From Cavia porcellus (taxonomy: Eukaryota; Chordata; Mammalia; Rodentia; Caviidae), in assembly GCF_034190915.1 (NCBI RefSeq), contig NW_026947503.1, positions 26,122,532 through 26,186,531 on the forward strand: 64,000 nucleotides of DNA, given 5' to 3'. Below, in pieces: positions 22,574-33,399 of the stretch. Every line of letters starts with the position of its first letter. Within the stretch, counting starts at the first letter, position 1. Below the pieces are notes generated by a model. It was given only the letters and a program-made list of their open reading frames with translations. It searched no databases and was not told where the DNA came from. A program made the translations under genes and the position numbers.

Positions 22574-24284
22574 GAATTGAAGATTTAAACTCCCTAGAAA
22601 TGTTTGGATTAGAGGAGAAAAGCGTTTGGACTTCTCCCTGTGTCACATTGTCTGGCCCTCCCACATCAATGCCATTTCTGTGAAACATCTTCAACGCGAG
22701 GAGAACAACACAAGGTATGAACATTTGTGAAGTCCTCAGCCTATGTGCTGCAGGACTGATGGGGCTCTGGGTGTCTTAGAGGAGACGCCAGCCTGGCAGA
22801 GAGGCACCCACATCTATGAATGACCAGTGAAGCCTTGCCCTTCAGGCCCACACGCCCAGTGAGGTCACTGTTGGCTCCTCTAACAGACAGCGTGGAGGAG
22901 CAGGCTGCACAAGAAACAAAGGTGATTTTGCTTCACCTTCTTCAGAGTAGCAATATGTCAGCAGTCCCCAGAGAGGCTGAAAGTAAATGAATCAGTGCTA
23001 GAAAGTGAAGGATACCATCCGCACTGAATGGTGAAAAGGACTCCCGAACAGTATCTTCATTGATTTTTCTCTGTAATTGATACAGCATCTTGGTTTGCCT
23101 TCGGGCTTCAGTAGGAGAAAACAAGGAGCCATGTGCACAGAGCTTCCCAGTTTTGGAATTTAATAAAATATTCCCCTGAATGAGCTGGCTTCTCTTTCCC
23201 TTTATCATTCCTTTCTCTCTCCCTCATTTTTCTGCTTCCCTCATATCCTCCTCTTTCTCTTTCCTCCTTTTAGACTCCCTCTCCTTCTTTTGTTCTTTCC
23301 CTTTTGTTCAAAATAAGGATTTAGACAATAGTACTAGAAATATGGTTTTGCTGGCTATGATATCCGGGACCTTAGGAAAGAAAAAAATAGCACATTCCAT
23401 CTTTCATGTTGGCTTAAATCTCATTTGGACAGAAGCTCAGTATTTTTCCAGAAATATATATCACTCACAGTTGCCATATCTGAGACCTGGCCTCTGGATC
23501 AGGATGCTAAGACCTGGGTTCACTCAGGGGCCCCGAAGGGTCTCCCAGTGGGAGATAGGGAGATCTCCCTCATCTGCAGGGCAAAGCCTGCTGCCTGCTA
23601 TCTTGGTTATGGGTTTCACAGAACAAGGAAGCAGAGGTCAGCCTTATAATTTTCAAGAGAGTCCCCTGAACTGAGTCAGTCTGTAGGGCAAACACATACA
23701 TGCACCCTCGTACATTGATATGCTAGTTTTCAAGAAAAAAAGCAAGGCAATTCCCAAATCTCACTATCTAGCTTCAAAATATTAAGCTGATTATCATCAC
23801 AAAATAATTAAGTAAGAAAGTGCCTTTCTTTGCTGGAGGCCTGTGGTCTTGGATGCAGTCTGAGGTTCACCCTTTGTGCTGTTCTCCGCTTACAGATACC
23901 TTGATAAGGCTGGGGAGGGAAGAAAGGACAATGCCTACACCAGAGGGGAGTGCTATCTTCTGATTTATCAGCCGCCACTGCCTGGCTGCCTCAGGGGAAG
24001 CAGGATTTGGTGCTGAGGAAGCCAGATTGTCTGATAATCTCTCCTTGTACCAGACATGCTTGCTTAAGTGTGCTCAGAGGAACAGGGGAACATTTCAGAA
24101 GATCTAGCAGGAAAATACACCATCAGGCCAAATGCTGGAACAGAGGAGGTTAAAAATGTGAAAAAAATTAAAACAAAACAAAAACCTGGTAGACTTACTT
24201 TCTGGCATTGATTCTTTTGATTTATTTTTGTTTATTTGTTTTTGCTTGTTTTAAAGCTGATTCCAAATTTGCCTTTGGGAATCA
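22574..24284. other. unassigned stretch with a pyrimidine tract
   Basis: 23195-23310 is a C/T-rich tract (CTTTCTCTCTCCCTC...). A 164-codon frame starts inside it but shows only composition bias and no domain. The remainder has no feature I can support. Confidence 0.45.
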
Positions 24285-24372
24285 TATTCGCTCATTCAAC
24301 AAATACAGAGTTTCTGCTGTACACCAGGCATGGGACTTTATGAATATAAATGGTCAGCAACAAATCAGGTGA
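24285..24372 (-). repeat. LINE-2 3'-end relic
   Basis: Reverse of the L2 tail: ATTCAACAAATACAGAGTTTC, then GTACACCAGGCATGGGAC and GGTCAGCAACAAATCAG. Confidence 0.65.
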
Positions 24373-24924
24373 TGCGTCCTCATAAGTGAAGGAGATGAAC
24401 TTGAACTGAAGACTTTTACCAAAGCACAACAGAGTCTATGTATATTTTAGGGAAAAATTGTCTATATTTGGCAATGGGTTGGTTGAGAAAAGTAACTGAA
24501 GGGTAAGTGTGAACAACTGGGTTTCCACCTGAGCAATGATTGCATGGGTTGTGGTGTCGTTTGGTAATGAGGGGGAAGGGGTAGACTTGGGATAAGCATG
24601 CATTTGTTATCAGTGATACTGAGCTGGAGATGATGATAACTCTTCCATGTGCTTCATCGTGTGCTCTGTGGGGCATGTCCTCTTCCCTCTCTCACTGTTG
24701 TAGGAGACCTGTCCCTCCCCAGTGGTTGGCCCACCCTGACCTTGATCCTGCCCCAACTGAAGCTTTTAAGTGGTATGTGTCATCCCAGTCATTTGTCCTG
24801 TTGGGAAAAGATCTGAGAAACCAATGGAATGAAGGTGGAAATGACTCAGTCATCATGGTGACCCTTCTCTTAGGGACCTGCAGTTTAGGAATGATGCCTG
24901 AGCACTTCCATGTTACAGAGTCCA

Positions 24925-25115
24925 TTTCCAGCCTCAGGACTATTGCCCTTTTGGGTGGAATAGTATTTTGTTGCGGGAGGCTGCCCTGTGCATTGTAGGA
25001 TGTTTAGTATTGTCCCTCACTTCTACCCAAAGTGACAATCGGAAGTATCTCCAGATATTGCCAAAGTCCCCTTTCAGGTCAAAATTACTACTGATTGAAA
25101 AATGCTGCTATGCAT
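24925..25115 (+). mobile_element. MER20 (hAT-Charlie DNA transposon) relic
   Basis: Recognised from AGCCTCAGGACTATTG, TTGTTGCGGGAGGCTG, CCTGTGCATTGTAGGATG, TTTAGTATTGTCCCTC and ATCTCCAGATATTGCCAAA in consensus order. A nonautonomous element with no coding capacity. MER20 copies are known to carry regulatory activity in the uterus of placental mammals; nothing here shows that for this copy. Confidence 0.8.
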
Positions 25116-25149
25116 GTGCAGTTCACATGGTGCTCATCATAGGTAGTGA

Positions 25150-25295
25150 AGCCAAGCAAGTATTATCCTCCTCACCTTTAGACAAGAAAGCTGAGACTTA
25201 GAAAGAGAAAGTGTTTGCTCAGGGTCACACAGCTAGAAATGCATGGAACTGGGATCAGAACCTAATTCTTTGGCCTCCTCCAGAGGTGCTTCCCC
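25150..25295 (-). repeat. MIR relic
   Basis: Minus MIR pattern: TTAGACAAGAAAGCTGAGAC, then CTCAGGGTCACACAGCTAG and ACTGGGATCAGAACCTAAT. Confidence 0.75.
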
Positions 25296-25509
25296 TGCCC
25301 CACCTTCCAATTTGATCATATGGCTTTCTAGTTAAGGTATACTGATAATGGTGGTCTTCCTTGGACTGTGGCATATGGGGACTTGTGTCTAGGTGGCCCC
25401 TTGGCTACATTCAAATGACGCTGATGTCCCAGAACATCCCAAGTGCCAGTGGCAGAGACGGATAGTGTCCCAGTCATGGTTCCAAATACGATATTTAGGA
25501 TTCACAATG

Positions 25510-25700
25510 CTAACAAATAAAGGGGGCTAACATTTACTGTATTGTTGGCTCATCCATTCTTCACAATTCTGTGGTATTGTGGGGGTGGGTATCACAATCC
25601 CCACTTAATGAGCAAGTAAACTGAGGGGTTTTAGCCTTAGACAGTGGCCATGCTGGGACTGAAACTCAGGCTGTGGTGATGGCACATTCGCACTTCTCAA
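25510..25700 (-). repeat. MIR relic
   Basis: Minus MIR pattern: ACAATCCCCACTTAATGAGC, then AAGTAAACTGAGGGG and GGGACTGAAACTCAGGC. Confidence 0.6.
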
Positions 25701-26259
25701 TAAAGCCTTGCTAATGCCTCATGGGATGACGGCTGGGCAATGGCCTTGAAGGGCCCTCTAATCCCCCATGGAATGATGTGAATTATGAAATAACCATTAG
25801 GGAGAAAAATAGCACTGAACATGATCCTAATATGCATGCTCTGTCGCTTTATGCTATTTTCCTTGAATACCAAGGGTCACCTCTGAGGATGCGCAGAATA
25901 CTAATGTTCATTTTTTGCCTGGTGCTACAAAAATACCAAACTCAAAATAAAGCAATAAAACAATTCTTATGGTGCTCTCTTAGCAAGGAAAAATTGGTCT
26001 AGTCCACTTCATTTTCCTTTCTGGCAATCTGCTTTCAACCTGGGAGGGGAGGAAGATTTACTAGGAGAGCATTAAAAGTAGGAAAGTTTAGAGGTGGCTT
26101 AGGGAGCCCAGGAGCAGGATAGACACTCTCTAGCCAGTTAGCTGATGAGTTTCCCTGGCTTCCTGTGACTTCCCTGCACTCGGGCTCCTTTGTTCTTTCC
26201 ACTTACTTGAATGTGGTTCCCCTCCCCCAAGAAGTGCTGGGCTTCCATCCTAGTTACAA

Positions 26260-26397
26260 ATTAGAAGTGCCTGGAGGAGACTAAAAAATATACAGGGATT
26301 GGGGGTTACCCAAAACCAATTAAGTCAGAGCCTTTGGCTCTGGGGCAGGTGATTTTAATGTTAGTGGGTCTGAGAACCATTGCCAGGGCCATGCTAT
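26260..26397. mobile_element. MER5-type (hAT-Charlie) relic
   Basis: CTGGGGCAGGTGATTTTAATG followed by GTGGGTCTGAGAACCATTG matches the terminal part of MER5A/B. Diverged. Confidence 0.6.
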
Positions 26398-26924
26398 TTC
26401 TGTCAAACTCTTGTGCTCTTGTGTTCTTTGTGGATTTGATAATTAAACAGTTAAGGTGAGAACTTAGATTAGGCTAAGGTATTAGAGACATTGCTGTAGA
26501 ATGAGCCCACCTTTTGAGTGACATATTTTTGTTATTGTGGGACCCTGGGTCTATTGCTTTTTGCTCTTTCCTTGCTAAGCTGCAGCTTTCAGTCCTAACC
26601 AGAAATATCTGAGTCATCTGTCAACATCACAGGGACTCCTCAATACCAGTGAGTGTTAAGGGAGGGTCCAATGCTCTTGCAGGTGGCTCCCCAAAAAGCC
26701 ATGATCATCTCCTTTTGTCAGTGTGAGCAGGAGCCATAGCTACCCATGGTCCCCATCCTGACCCAGGTAATAGTGCACCCGAAGGGCCTCCCAGTGTGTT
26801 AACCAGAGGGACTGAACTGAACTAGTTTAGCTACCAAGGGGAGAAAAGATCTCACTTAGACTACTAGACCAGATTTTGCCCCTTTCTGTTTTGTAATGTA
26901 ACCTGCATATCAGATAGATAGTTA

Positions 26925-27140
26925 TTTTTCTATTCTCAGTTTGCTAAGAATTTTTTAAAATCATGAGTGGATGTTGGATTTTATCAGCTACTTTCGCTAT
27001 ATCTACTGAGACAGTCATAGGATGCTTTTCGTTAATGTGAAACACCTTGATCTTTTTTGTCAAAAATGAAACCAAGCTTGCATTCCTGGAATCAACTCAA
27101 CTTGCTTGCTATAACATAGATATTCTTTTTACCTTAAAAA
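26925..27140 (-). mobile_element. ancient L1M ORF2 fragment
   Basis: Reverse of the conserved RT region of old L1: CAGTTTGCTAAGAATTTTT, ATGAGTGGATGTTGGATTTT, CTTGCATTCCTGGAATCAAC. No open frame remains. Confidence 0.75.
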
Positions 27141-27144
27141 AGAA

Positions 27145-27245
27145 GGGAAAATGCCAGGGTCCTGAGAGGTGAGGCAGGTTAACCAAGACCACAAAAATAA
27201 CCAGAGGCAGAGTTGGGATTTAAACAGACTGCACTGACTCTGAAG
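27145..27245 (-). repeat. MIR relic
   Basis: CTGAGAGGTGAGGCAGGTTA followed by AGAGGCAGAGTTGGGATTT and GCACTGACTCTGAAG follow the reverse MIR pattern. Confidence 0.6.
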
Positions 27246-27516
27246 TTTGTATTTGTGCCTCAAAGCCTTCCTGGGACCTTTGGGAAGAGTTTAGGAGGTT
27301 GGCAGGAGAGACTAGGGCAGGTTTTACAGCTACTTTTCAAAGAGGCAGAAGGCAACCTGGGCAGGCCTGACAGATGAGGGTAGATGGGCTGTGCCAAGCT
27401 CTGGATGCCCTAAGGAAAGTGCAAGCAAGGGGGGGGGGCACTGGGCCCAACCACTGGGGTCACTGCCATTTTCAAGGTGAAGCAAGGATAGGAGCTGCCT
27501 GAAGTGAGGGGAAACC

Positions 27517-27794
27517 TGAAAGAGTTTTGGCCGAGGCCGGACACTGTAGCTGGAAATTCCCCTAGGAATTTACCTCTGGCACCAAAAGAATGGGCTACTT
27601 GTGCATCCCTAATGCCCCTCAGGCACCACCCCTAACCTAAGCTACATGTATGCCTCCACTCCACATGTTCCACGGAGAGATCGCTGACCTCGGTGGGTGG
27701 GGGGGGGAGATGCCACACCCGAGGGGGTCAGGGGTGTCTCTCCCTGCATTCTCAAAATAAAGGTCATTTATACTTCATACTTCTTATCTTTTCA
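27517..27794 (+). repeat. 5' LTR of the provirus
   Basis: Starts TGAAAGAGTTTTGGCC and carries an intact AATAAA (27758-27763) in TTCTCAAAATAAAGGTC. It shares GGACACTGTAGCTGGAAA, GGCTACTTGTGCATCC and GTGTCTCTCCCTGCATTC with the 3' copy. It lacks about 60 bases present in the 3' copy between GGAAA and CCCCTAGG. Confidence 0.88.
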
Positions 27795-27825
27795 GCTGCT
27801 GGTGGTCTGCCACAGTTCTATCGTA

Positions 27826-27843
27826 TGGTTTCCTGACCGGGAA
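27826..27843 (+). promoter_or_regulatory. primer-binding site, complementary to tRNA-Glu
   Basis: TGGTTTCCTGACCGGGAA differs at one base of 18 from the complement of the tRNA-Glu(CTC) 3' end (TGGTTCCCTGACCGGGAA, from general knowledge). It lies about 31 bases after the last base shared by the two LTRs, so the 5' LTR end may extend closer to it than I have drawn. Confidence 0.85.
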
Positions 27844-28679
27844 TGGCAGATGAGAGACTCCTGAGGCTTTTTCCCAGTTTGAGTCCCCTGCCACTCAGGA
27901 CCAGGACTGGAATGCATCCTGCATTAATTCCTCACTTCTACACACTTGTCGCTGCCGGTTCGCACACAACACTGACCCAATTTACCACAGGTGAGCAACC
28001 CCCCGGAGTTTGCCGCTGGGCCAGGCCCCAGGCGGGTTTTCTCCCCCTTTCTGTGGGTTTGCGTGACAGTCTCATGACCTTAGATAGCCCAAGGCAGGGC
28101 CTTTCTGGGCCAATCATCTTTGTCCACACTGGGAGACTCTCACTTCCTTCAGAGCTTTTAAGTTCTCACGGGCAGAGTTGTTACTAAAGCCATGTGAAAT
28201 CCATCATATATTGGTGACAGCCAATTATTATGAATTTTGGAACCATATAATAACCGATCAGTCTAGAGTAAAAAGTGACGACTTTAAACTTAGCAGACCA
28301 CGGTCTGTTGCCTCATCTGGCTATAACTCCATGGGCTAGACCCCACACCAGATCTATCTTGGGGACCACTTCTTGCCCTCCCACAAAAACCATACCTGTC
28401 TATGGCTTATCACACTGACGACCTTTACAAAACTCTCTATCTTTAAGCCTTTATTTTGGGAATGTGCATCCTTTCCCACTCTTCCAGGATCCCTCCCCCT
28501 CCCCATACTTAAGGAGATAAGAGCGTCTTTCTTAGCAACCTTTCAGAGCTTTCTTGGTGTCCCTTTGTCTCCTGGCTGCTTCCCCTCCCCCACCACACTT
28601 TGACCCATTCCCCGCCAAGATGGGAGATGAGCCCAAACAGTGTTGAGAGATATGCATGGACTACTTTAAACTCTCAAGT
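27844..28679 (+). pseudogene. provirus leader / putative gag-side remnant
   Basis: The frame at 27843-28187 opens directly after the primer-binding site but has no retroviral gag motif, and nothing recognisable follows up to the inserted LTR. Assigned by position only. A 55-bp tandem duplication unit starts at 28630. Confidence 0.4.
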
Positions 28680-29459
28680 TGTTGTAGTCCGGGGTTATTA
28701 CACAGAGAACATTCAGGTCAAGACATGGAGTTTATAATATTTTTATAATGGTCACTGAAAGTTAACACAGGAAAATGCAGGAAATCTATCCACAACACCA
28801 ACGACATAGATTATATAAGTCAAGAGCCTAAACCCCACGGCAATGTCCCACATGAGTCCAGATAAAAACCCAGAGCTCAGGACAGTGCCTCCACGAGTCC
28901 AACTGGAAGTCCAGGGCCCACAAGGGCTCACGCCAGTCTCTTTTATGGATTCATGCCGGGAAGACCCAAGGGTCAGCGGTGGAAGCCAGAAAGTCTATGC
29001 CAGCAGGATGAAGGAGCTGTGCTAGTGGGATGAGGGTTCTACACTGGAGCCAAGAAGTCACACTCACAACAAAGAGCGGGGCTGTCCTGAAAGGAACCAC
29101 AGCTGTCCTCAGCGACACGGAGGCCCCGAGCTCCTCCGATGACAAGCACAGTCGGGAACATGCCAGGAAGCAGCGTGAGGAGTTCACCCTGGAGACCAGG
29201 CAGCACATGTCTTCCCCTCCGGAACCAGGAAGCAATGCTAGATGTGAAGACCAAAGCTTCTCCAGGAGAACCAACAGCTCAAACAGCAACTCGTAGGAGA
29301 ACCAACAATGCCTCCATAATGCCTCAATCCCTCTCTACACCTCTCTTCTTCTCCACCTATTTATCCTGGCAACCCTCCTCAGGTGGAGCATCTTCTCTCA
29401 ATACATGCTGATGTAATCCAGCTGGCGTTAAGTTGACCACTAGTTACCGAACCATAACA
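28680..29459 (-). mobile_element. solo LTR of a second ERV, 5-bp TSD
   Basis: CAAGT flanks it at 28675-28679 and 29460-29464. In sense it starts TGTTATGGTTCGGTAAC and ends GGACTACAACA (TG...CA), 780 bases. A TATA-like GATAAATAGG is at about 29358-29367 on the minus strand. The 5-bp TSD fits class III or some class II ERVs. No internal sequence is present, so it is a recombined solo LTR inserted into the older provirus. Confidence 0.9.
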
Positions 29460-29464
29460 CAAGT

Positions 29465-30600
29465 GCTCCAGCCCAAACAGTGTTGGGAGATACTGTTGCT
29501 TTAGGCTTTCACGCTGCCCCCCAACTCCACCTGGTATCTCAGCTCTCATGTGGTGGGCCCGCGTGGGGTTCGGCTCTAACACCATGCCCTAATCCGCGCA
29601 TCCCGTGAGTGGTTCCTCCACGTGGTGGCTCAGCTCCGCACCAGTTGGCTACCGGCCGCACCTCTGGGAGCAGCCCCAGCTTCACGTGGAGTCTCAACTC
29701 TGCCCCCCTCCGTGTGCCACGTGCCCATTGCCACCACCCTGCGCATATTTCCGGGGGCAGTCCCAGCCCGCCCAGGGCACTACATCCCTGCCTTCACTCT
29801 GCTTGCACCATCCCCGTGCTGGGTGTGCTCTGAATGCGTGCCAGACCAGCCCCTGTACCCAAGCTCAAGCGAAGCTCTCTCTGCCGGCACAGACAGGTGC
29901 CGCAGACAACTCATTACATTGCTGATCTGATACTGTATTTGCGTTTTCAGATATAAAATTCAGATTGTTTCTGCTGCCTTTTTCTGTGTTCCAGCCATGA
30001 CAAATGCCCCCACCCTGGGCACACCCCGCCCAGCCTCAGAGTTCCATCCTGCTTTAGGCACTGTGCGTCTCCCAAACACAAGCGCCACTTTAAACACAGG
30101 CACAGATAGGCAGCAGCTCAGCAGCTCGGCTCAGAGATGCTATTTTTTTTACAATTCTCAAACCATTTAATCAAAGTTAAATAAACTGGCACTGCGGCAG
30201 AAGCCAAACTTAAACTTCTTCCAGCCTATCTGCCTGCCCTGGCTCAGCCCTCCACCGAGCCATAATTAACTATAATCAACTGATATTAAATAACACCATA
30301 GCTGATTTCTCTCCTAAATAAAAGGTAAAAAAATTAATTAAAAAAGCCATCCTCCAAAAATAAGGTGACATTAAACATTTTAACAACATAAAGAGATACT
30401 TATATATGATATAAATAACATATCAGTTCCTAAAATTCTCTAAACTGGTCCTCCTTATGGGAAGTCATTACTAATATATAAATACCCTGTTGATTATATT
30501 TGACTCCTGCCTACTTACTTAATTCTACAGATACCTTGTACTGTAGTCCAGATCCCAAACAAAAAGGCAAAACTTGACCTTCAAACCTCATAGAGATCTT
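29465..30600. other. unassigned GC-rich then AT-rich interior of the provirus
   Basis: 29500-29930 is the most GC/CpG-rich stretch of the window, with recurring CACGTGG(T/A)G..CTCA(G/A)CTC blocks at about 29618 and 29682. Proline-rich frames in three phases there reflect composition. 30120-30520 is AT-rich. I recognise neither; they may be gag-side provirus sequence or another insertion. Confidence 0.35.
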
Positions 30601-30899
30601 AATATGGCTTTTCGTGTTTTCAACAACAGAGATAACAATAACACTTGTGACACTTGGAGTTCTGAGACAGGTAAACCGACACAAGGTGGAGCTGCCTGGG
30701 CCCCCCGTGGACCATGCCTCAAATGCAGCTGAAGACATTGGGCAAGAGAGTGCCCCATCCTGGCATTCCTTTGGGATTTTACCCCAGGGCTACTGGACTG
30801 TCCTAGCCACCAGAGAGTGGGTAAGCCATCCTAACTTCCAGCCCTCACAGGAAATGCCAACACTGCCAGATTCATCGCTGACAGATCGGCTTAAACTTG

Positions 30900-31090
30900 C
30901 TGCTAAAGACTGATGGGGCTCAGGGCCAACAATAGCCTCCTTTATGAGTGTCCGTCTCAGAATCCAAGTCCCACTAAAAGTCTCAGGTAAGATATTCTCT
31001 ATACTTGTGGACATAAAGGCCATATGTACAGAGTTCTTCCTGAGTTTTCAGGCTGCTATAGTAAGTCTTCAATCTCTAGGAGACATTGAG
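30900..31090 (+). pseudogene. retroviral protease remnant
   Basis: The aspartic protease matures viral polyproteins. The frame from 30944 reads PLKVSGKIFSILVD, matching the strand before the catalytic Asp of gammaretroviral proteases, with Asp at 31010-31012. The next two residues are Ile-Lys instead of Thr-Gly, so the D-T/S-G active site is destroyed. No flap or C-terminal part is recognisable. Confidence 0.6.
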
Positions 31091-31279
31091 GGTCAACCTA
31101 TGCCATTTATAAACAGGGCCTATTTCATGCAGGTCCCAGTCCTAAATCTTAAAAATGCTTTTATTCCCTTGTGTTTATACAGACTGACTTAGACACACTG
31201 AGGCCTCAACAGCTTACACCTGTTATTGCTAGTAAACCTCTCCTCAGTGATATAAGACCATCTCCGTCCTTCCTTATTC

Positions 31280-31570
31280 ACCAATTTTTCAGGCAACCCT
31301 GGTCAAGATTGACAGATAAATTTTGTCTTCTCACTTTGTTTATATTTTTTCAGGATACATAAAAGCCTTTCCCACAACCAGAAAGACTGCTGATATACTT
31401 GCTAAAGTTCTGTTACAGCAAATCATTCCAAGGACTACAACCAGGTTATAGCGACCCATACCTGATATTCTTGGCAACTTCAGCAGTGATCAAAGTTGCT
31501 AGACTGCCATCCTGGTTTCACATCACTCAGGCTAAGTGGTGTCCTTCCAGCCCTACATCTAACCATCCTT
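31280..31570 (+). pseudogene. retroviral integrase remnant, internally deleted
   Basis: 31345-31430 carries a core-domain stretch of the gammaretroviral type (FSGYIKAFPTTRKTADIL). It runs almost directly, in another frame, into the GPY/F C-terminal domain (frame 31399-31653: SDPYLIFLATSAVIKV, then LPSWFHITQAK, DPY at 31453-31461). The part holding the other two catalytic acids of the D,D-35-E core is missing. Reverse transcriptase and RNase H, which should precede it, are absent. Confidence 0.75.
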
Positions 31571-32154
31571 TTGCCTACTCATCTCTGCCATACCAAGGCC
31601 TCACAGCCACGACTCTCAGGCTGTCATGTTTTGTTATCCAGTTTGGTTTCTAATTTCTTATTCTTTTTACAGCAGAACTCTCAACAGTATTTTCTAAAGA
31701 CTCCAACATCATCCACACCAGAGACAAGCCTTACCTACCTACCCTTTTAACTTTTACCCTTTCAGATGGGGAGTAATCACCTCTCATAACTTCACTCCTC
31801 CTAACCCCACGTTTAATTTTCAGAATTCTACCTCGCCATGACAATGATCCTACTTCAACATCATCCTGATATAATGACATGTCTAAATCTTTCCTTCTAC
31901 CTCACCTGGGTCCTTAAATATGACAGTGCCATGCCTCCTCATAACATCTTATCTCTTTGTTTTTCCAGTCTAACATACATGCATTCACCAGTGAAGTTGT
32001 CCTGGCTAAAACACCTGACACCAGCTTCTACCTGGGCACCAACTGTCATCCCGTCAACTCCCCTATACCCCAGTACAGCGCCCCCTGCCAGCAGGAAGCC
32101 GTTAAAGAGAGAAATCTTTGCCCCTTTTCAAAATAATAGTCATAAGACAGGATG
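31571..32154 (+). pseudogene. putative env-side remnant
   Basis: Lies between integrase and the 3' LTR, where env and the polypurine tract belong, but is only about 580 bases and shows no transmembrane-subunit motif I can recognise. The frame at 31838-32272 crosses into the LTR. Assigned by position only. Confidence 0.35.
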
Positions 32155-32494
32155 TGAGAGAGTTTTGGCCCAGGCTGGACACTGTAGCTGGAAAAGCCTC
32201 AGCCCGAACCAAGGAGCTCCATCTTCCCCACCCCTAGGGATTTACCTATGGCTCTATCTTCCCCACCCCTAGGAATTTACCTATGGTGCCAAAAGAATAC
32301 CAATGGGCTACTTGTGCATCCTTAATGCCCCTCAGGCACCACCCCTAACCTAAGCTACATGTATGCCCCCACTCCATGTGTTCCACAGAGAGATCGCTGA
32401 CCCTGGGGGGGGAGATGCCACGCCCCAGGGGATTGGGGGTGTCTCTCCCTGCATTCTCAAAATAAGGGTCATTTATATTTCATACTTCTTATCA
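32155..32494 (+). repeat. 3' LTR of the provirus
   Basis: Starts TGAGAGAGTTTTGGCC and ends CATACTTCTTATCA. Contains an internal tandem duplication (CTATCTTCCCCACCCCTAGG at about 32248, a partial copy at about 32220). The poly(A) signal has mutated from AATAAA to AATAAG (32461-32466). Confidence 0.87.
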
Positions 32495-33114
32495 GATGGC
32501 TTCCTGGGAGGACAATGGGTCTTAATTCTTAGGGAAAATTGTGCTTCTTGGCCTTCCCAAGGCTGCTGCCCACTGTTGCTGTCTACCCAGAGGTCAGTGT
32601 GCTCCATGTACAACTATATGCTCATCAGGGGTTCCTCAGCAATGTCAATGTCAGTTATGAGAGGAAAGACAGGAACGGTATAGCTGGGTCTTTAGGGGAT
32701 CCCAGAAGGCTGGCTACATCCCTAGTAGGAAAGTCCATTATTTTGTACTGGATTTATTTTATTTCAAAGCCAAGATCTGGCATGGAACAAGGAGACCCAT
32801 AGCTGCCTCCTACTCAAGATCAGGGTACCTGAAGCATCTTGTTTGAAGTTCTTTACATATTAGCACGAGTACTTATGTGATGCTTTTCTGAGAGGAGGGT
32901 TTTCGGAGGGAAACCACCAGGACCTCTCGGGGGCAATGGGTGGAGCGGAGAAGGCAGCAGACCACCGGGACCAGGTGGGGCAGCAGAGGCCTCTCACACC
33001 CCACAGCTGACCCAGTGTGTCTCAGTCCCACCACACCTGCTTTGTGCCTCAGCTGGTACGTCCTCAGTCTTTCTGCCTCATAATATCAGGATCAAACACT
33101 GAATGCCATTCACT
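32495..33114. other. no feature recognised
   Basis: Ordinary unique-looking sequence with no domain-bearing frame. Base composition is GC-richer near 32880-33000. Confidence 0.4.
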
Positions 33115-33290
33115 ATGGAACTAGGATTGTCCATTACATATACAGTCCTCATAATATCCTGTGTACTAGTCCTAACACTATCCTCAGTTTATAGACCAGG
33201 AAACTGAAGCTCAGGTAGGTTACGTGACTATGGTAAGTCATACCGCTATAATTCCAGAGCTGCCCGATTCCTGTCTGTGATGGAAGCTCT
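33115..33290 (-). repeat. MIR relic
   Basis: TTTATAGACCAGGAAACTGA, AGCTCAGGTAGGTTACGTGA and AGAGCTGCCCGATTCCTG follow the reverse MIR pattern. Confidence 0.7.
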
Positions 33291-33299
33291 AATGACATT

Positions 33300-33390
33300 T
33301 GCCTTGTTGTGTTTGGAATCAACCCAACTTGCTTATAAAATGATATCCTCTCCTCTTATGTGGATAAACCATCTTGATCCTCTGTGGTCC
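33300..33390 (-). mobile_element. small ancient L1M fragment
   Basis: TTGGAATCAACCCAACTTGC followed by GTGGATAAACCATCTTGATC resembles the reverse of an old L1 ORF2, as at 26925-27140. Short. Confidence 0.45.
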
Positions 33391-33399
33391 AAAATCTCC

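Larger units (their letters stand above)
27517..32494 (+). mobile_element. decayed class I (gammaretrovirus-like) provirus, tRNA-Glu primed
   Basis: Two direct LTR copies (27517-27794 and 32155-32494), a tRNA-Glu primer-binding site, a protease remnant and integrase fragments in provirus order define it. The interior is only about 4.3 kb, including a 780-bp foreign solo LTR, and most of pol (reverse transcriptase, RNase H) and env is missing. I found no gag matrix or nucleocapsid motif. The two LTRs differ at roughly one base in ten by eye plus indels, so it is an old insertion. No matching flanking TSD is visible. It cannot encode a working virus. Confidence 0.88.

Noticed and set aside
23180..23674. 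164-codon frame beginning with a Ser/Phe/Leu-rich stretch like a signal peptide
   Set aside because: The N-terminus is a translation of a pyrimidine-rich tract; no domain follows.
29605..29930. Three overlapping Pro-rich frames of 74-106 codons
   Set aside because: Open in three phases because of CpG/GC-rich composition; no conserved motif.
32495..32540. Continuation of the provirus after the 3' LTR because ATGGCTTCCTGGGAGG resembles the region around the primer site
   Set aside because: Only about ten bases agree; too short to support a tandem provirus.
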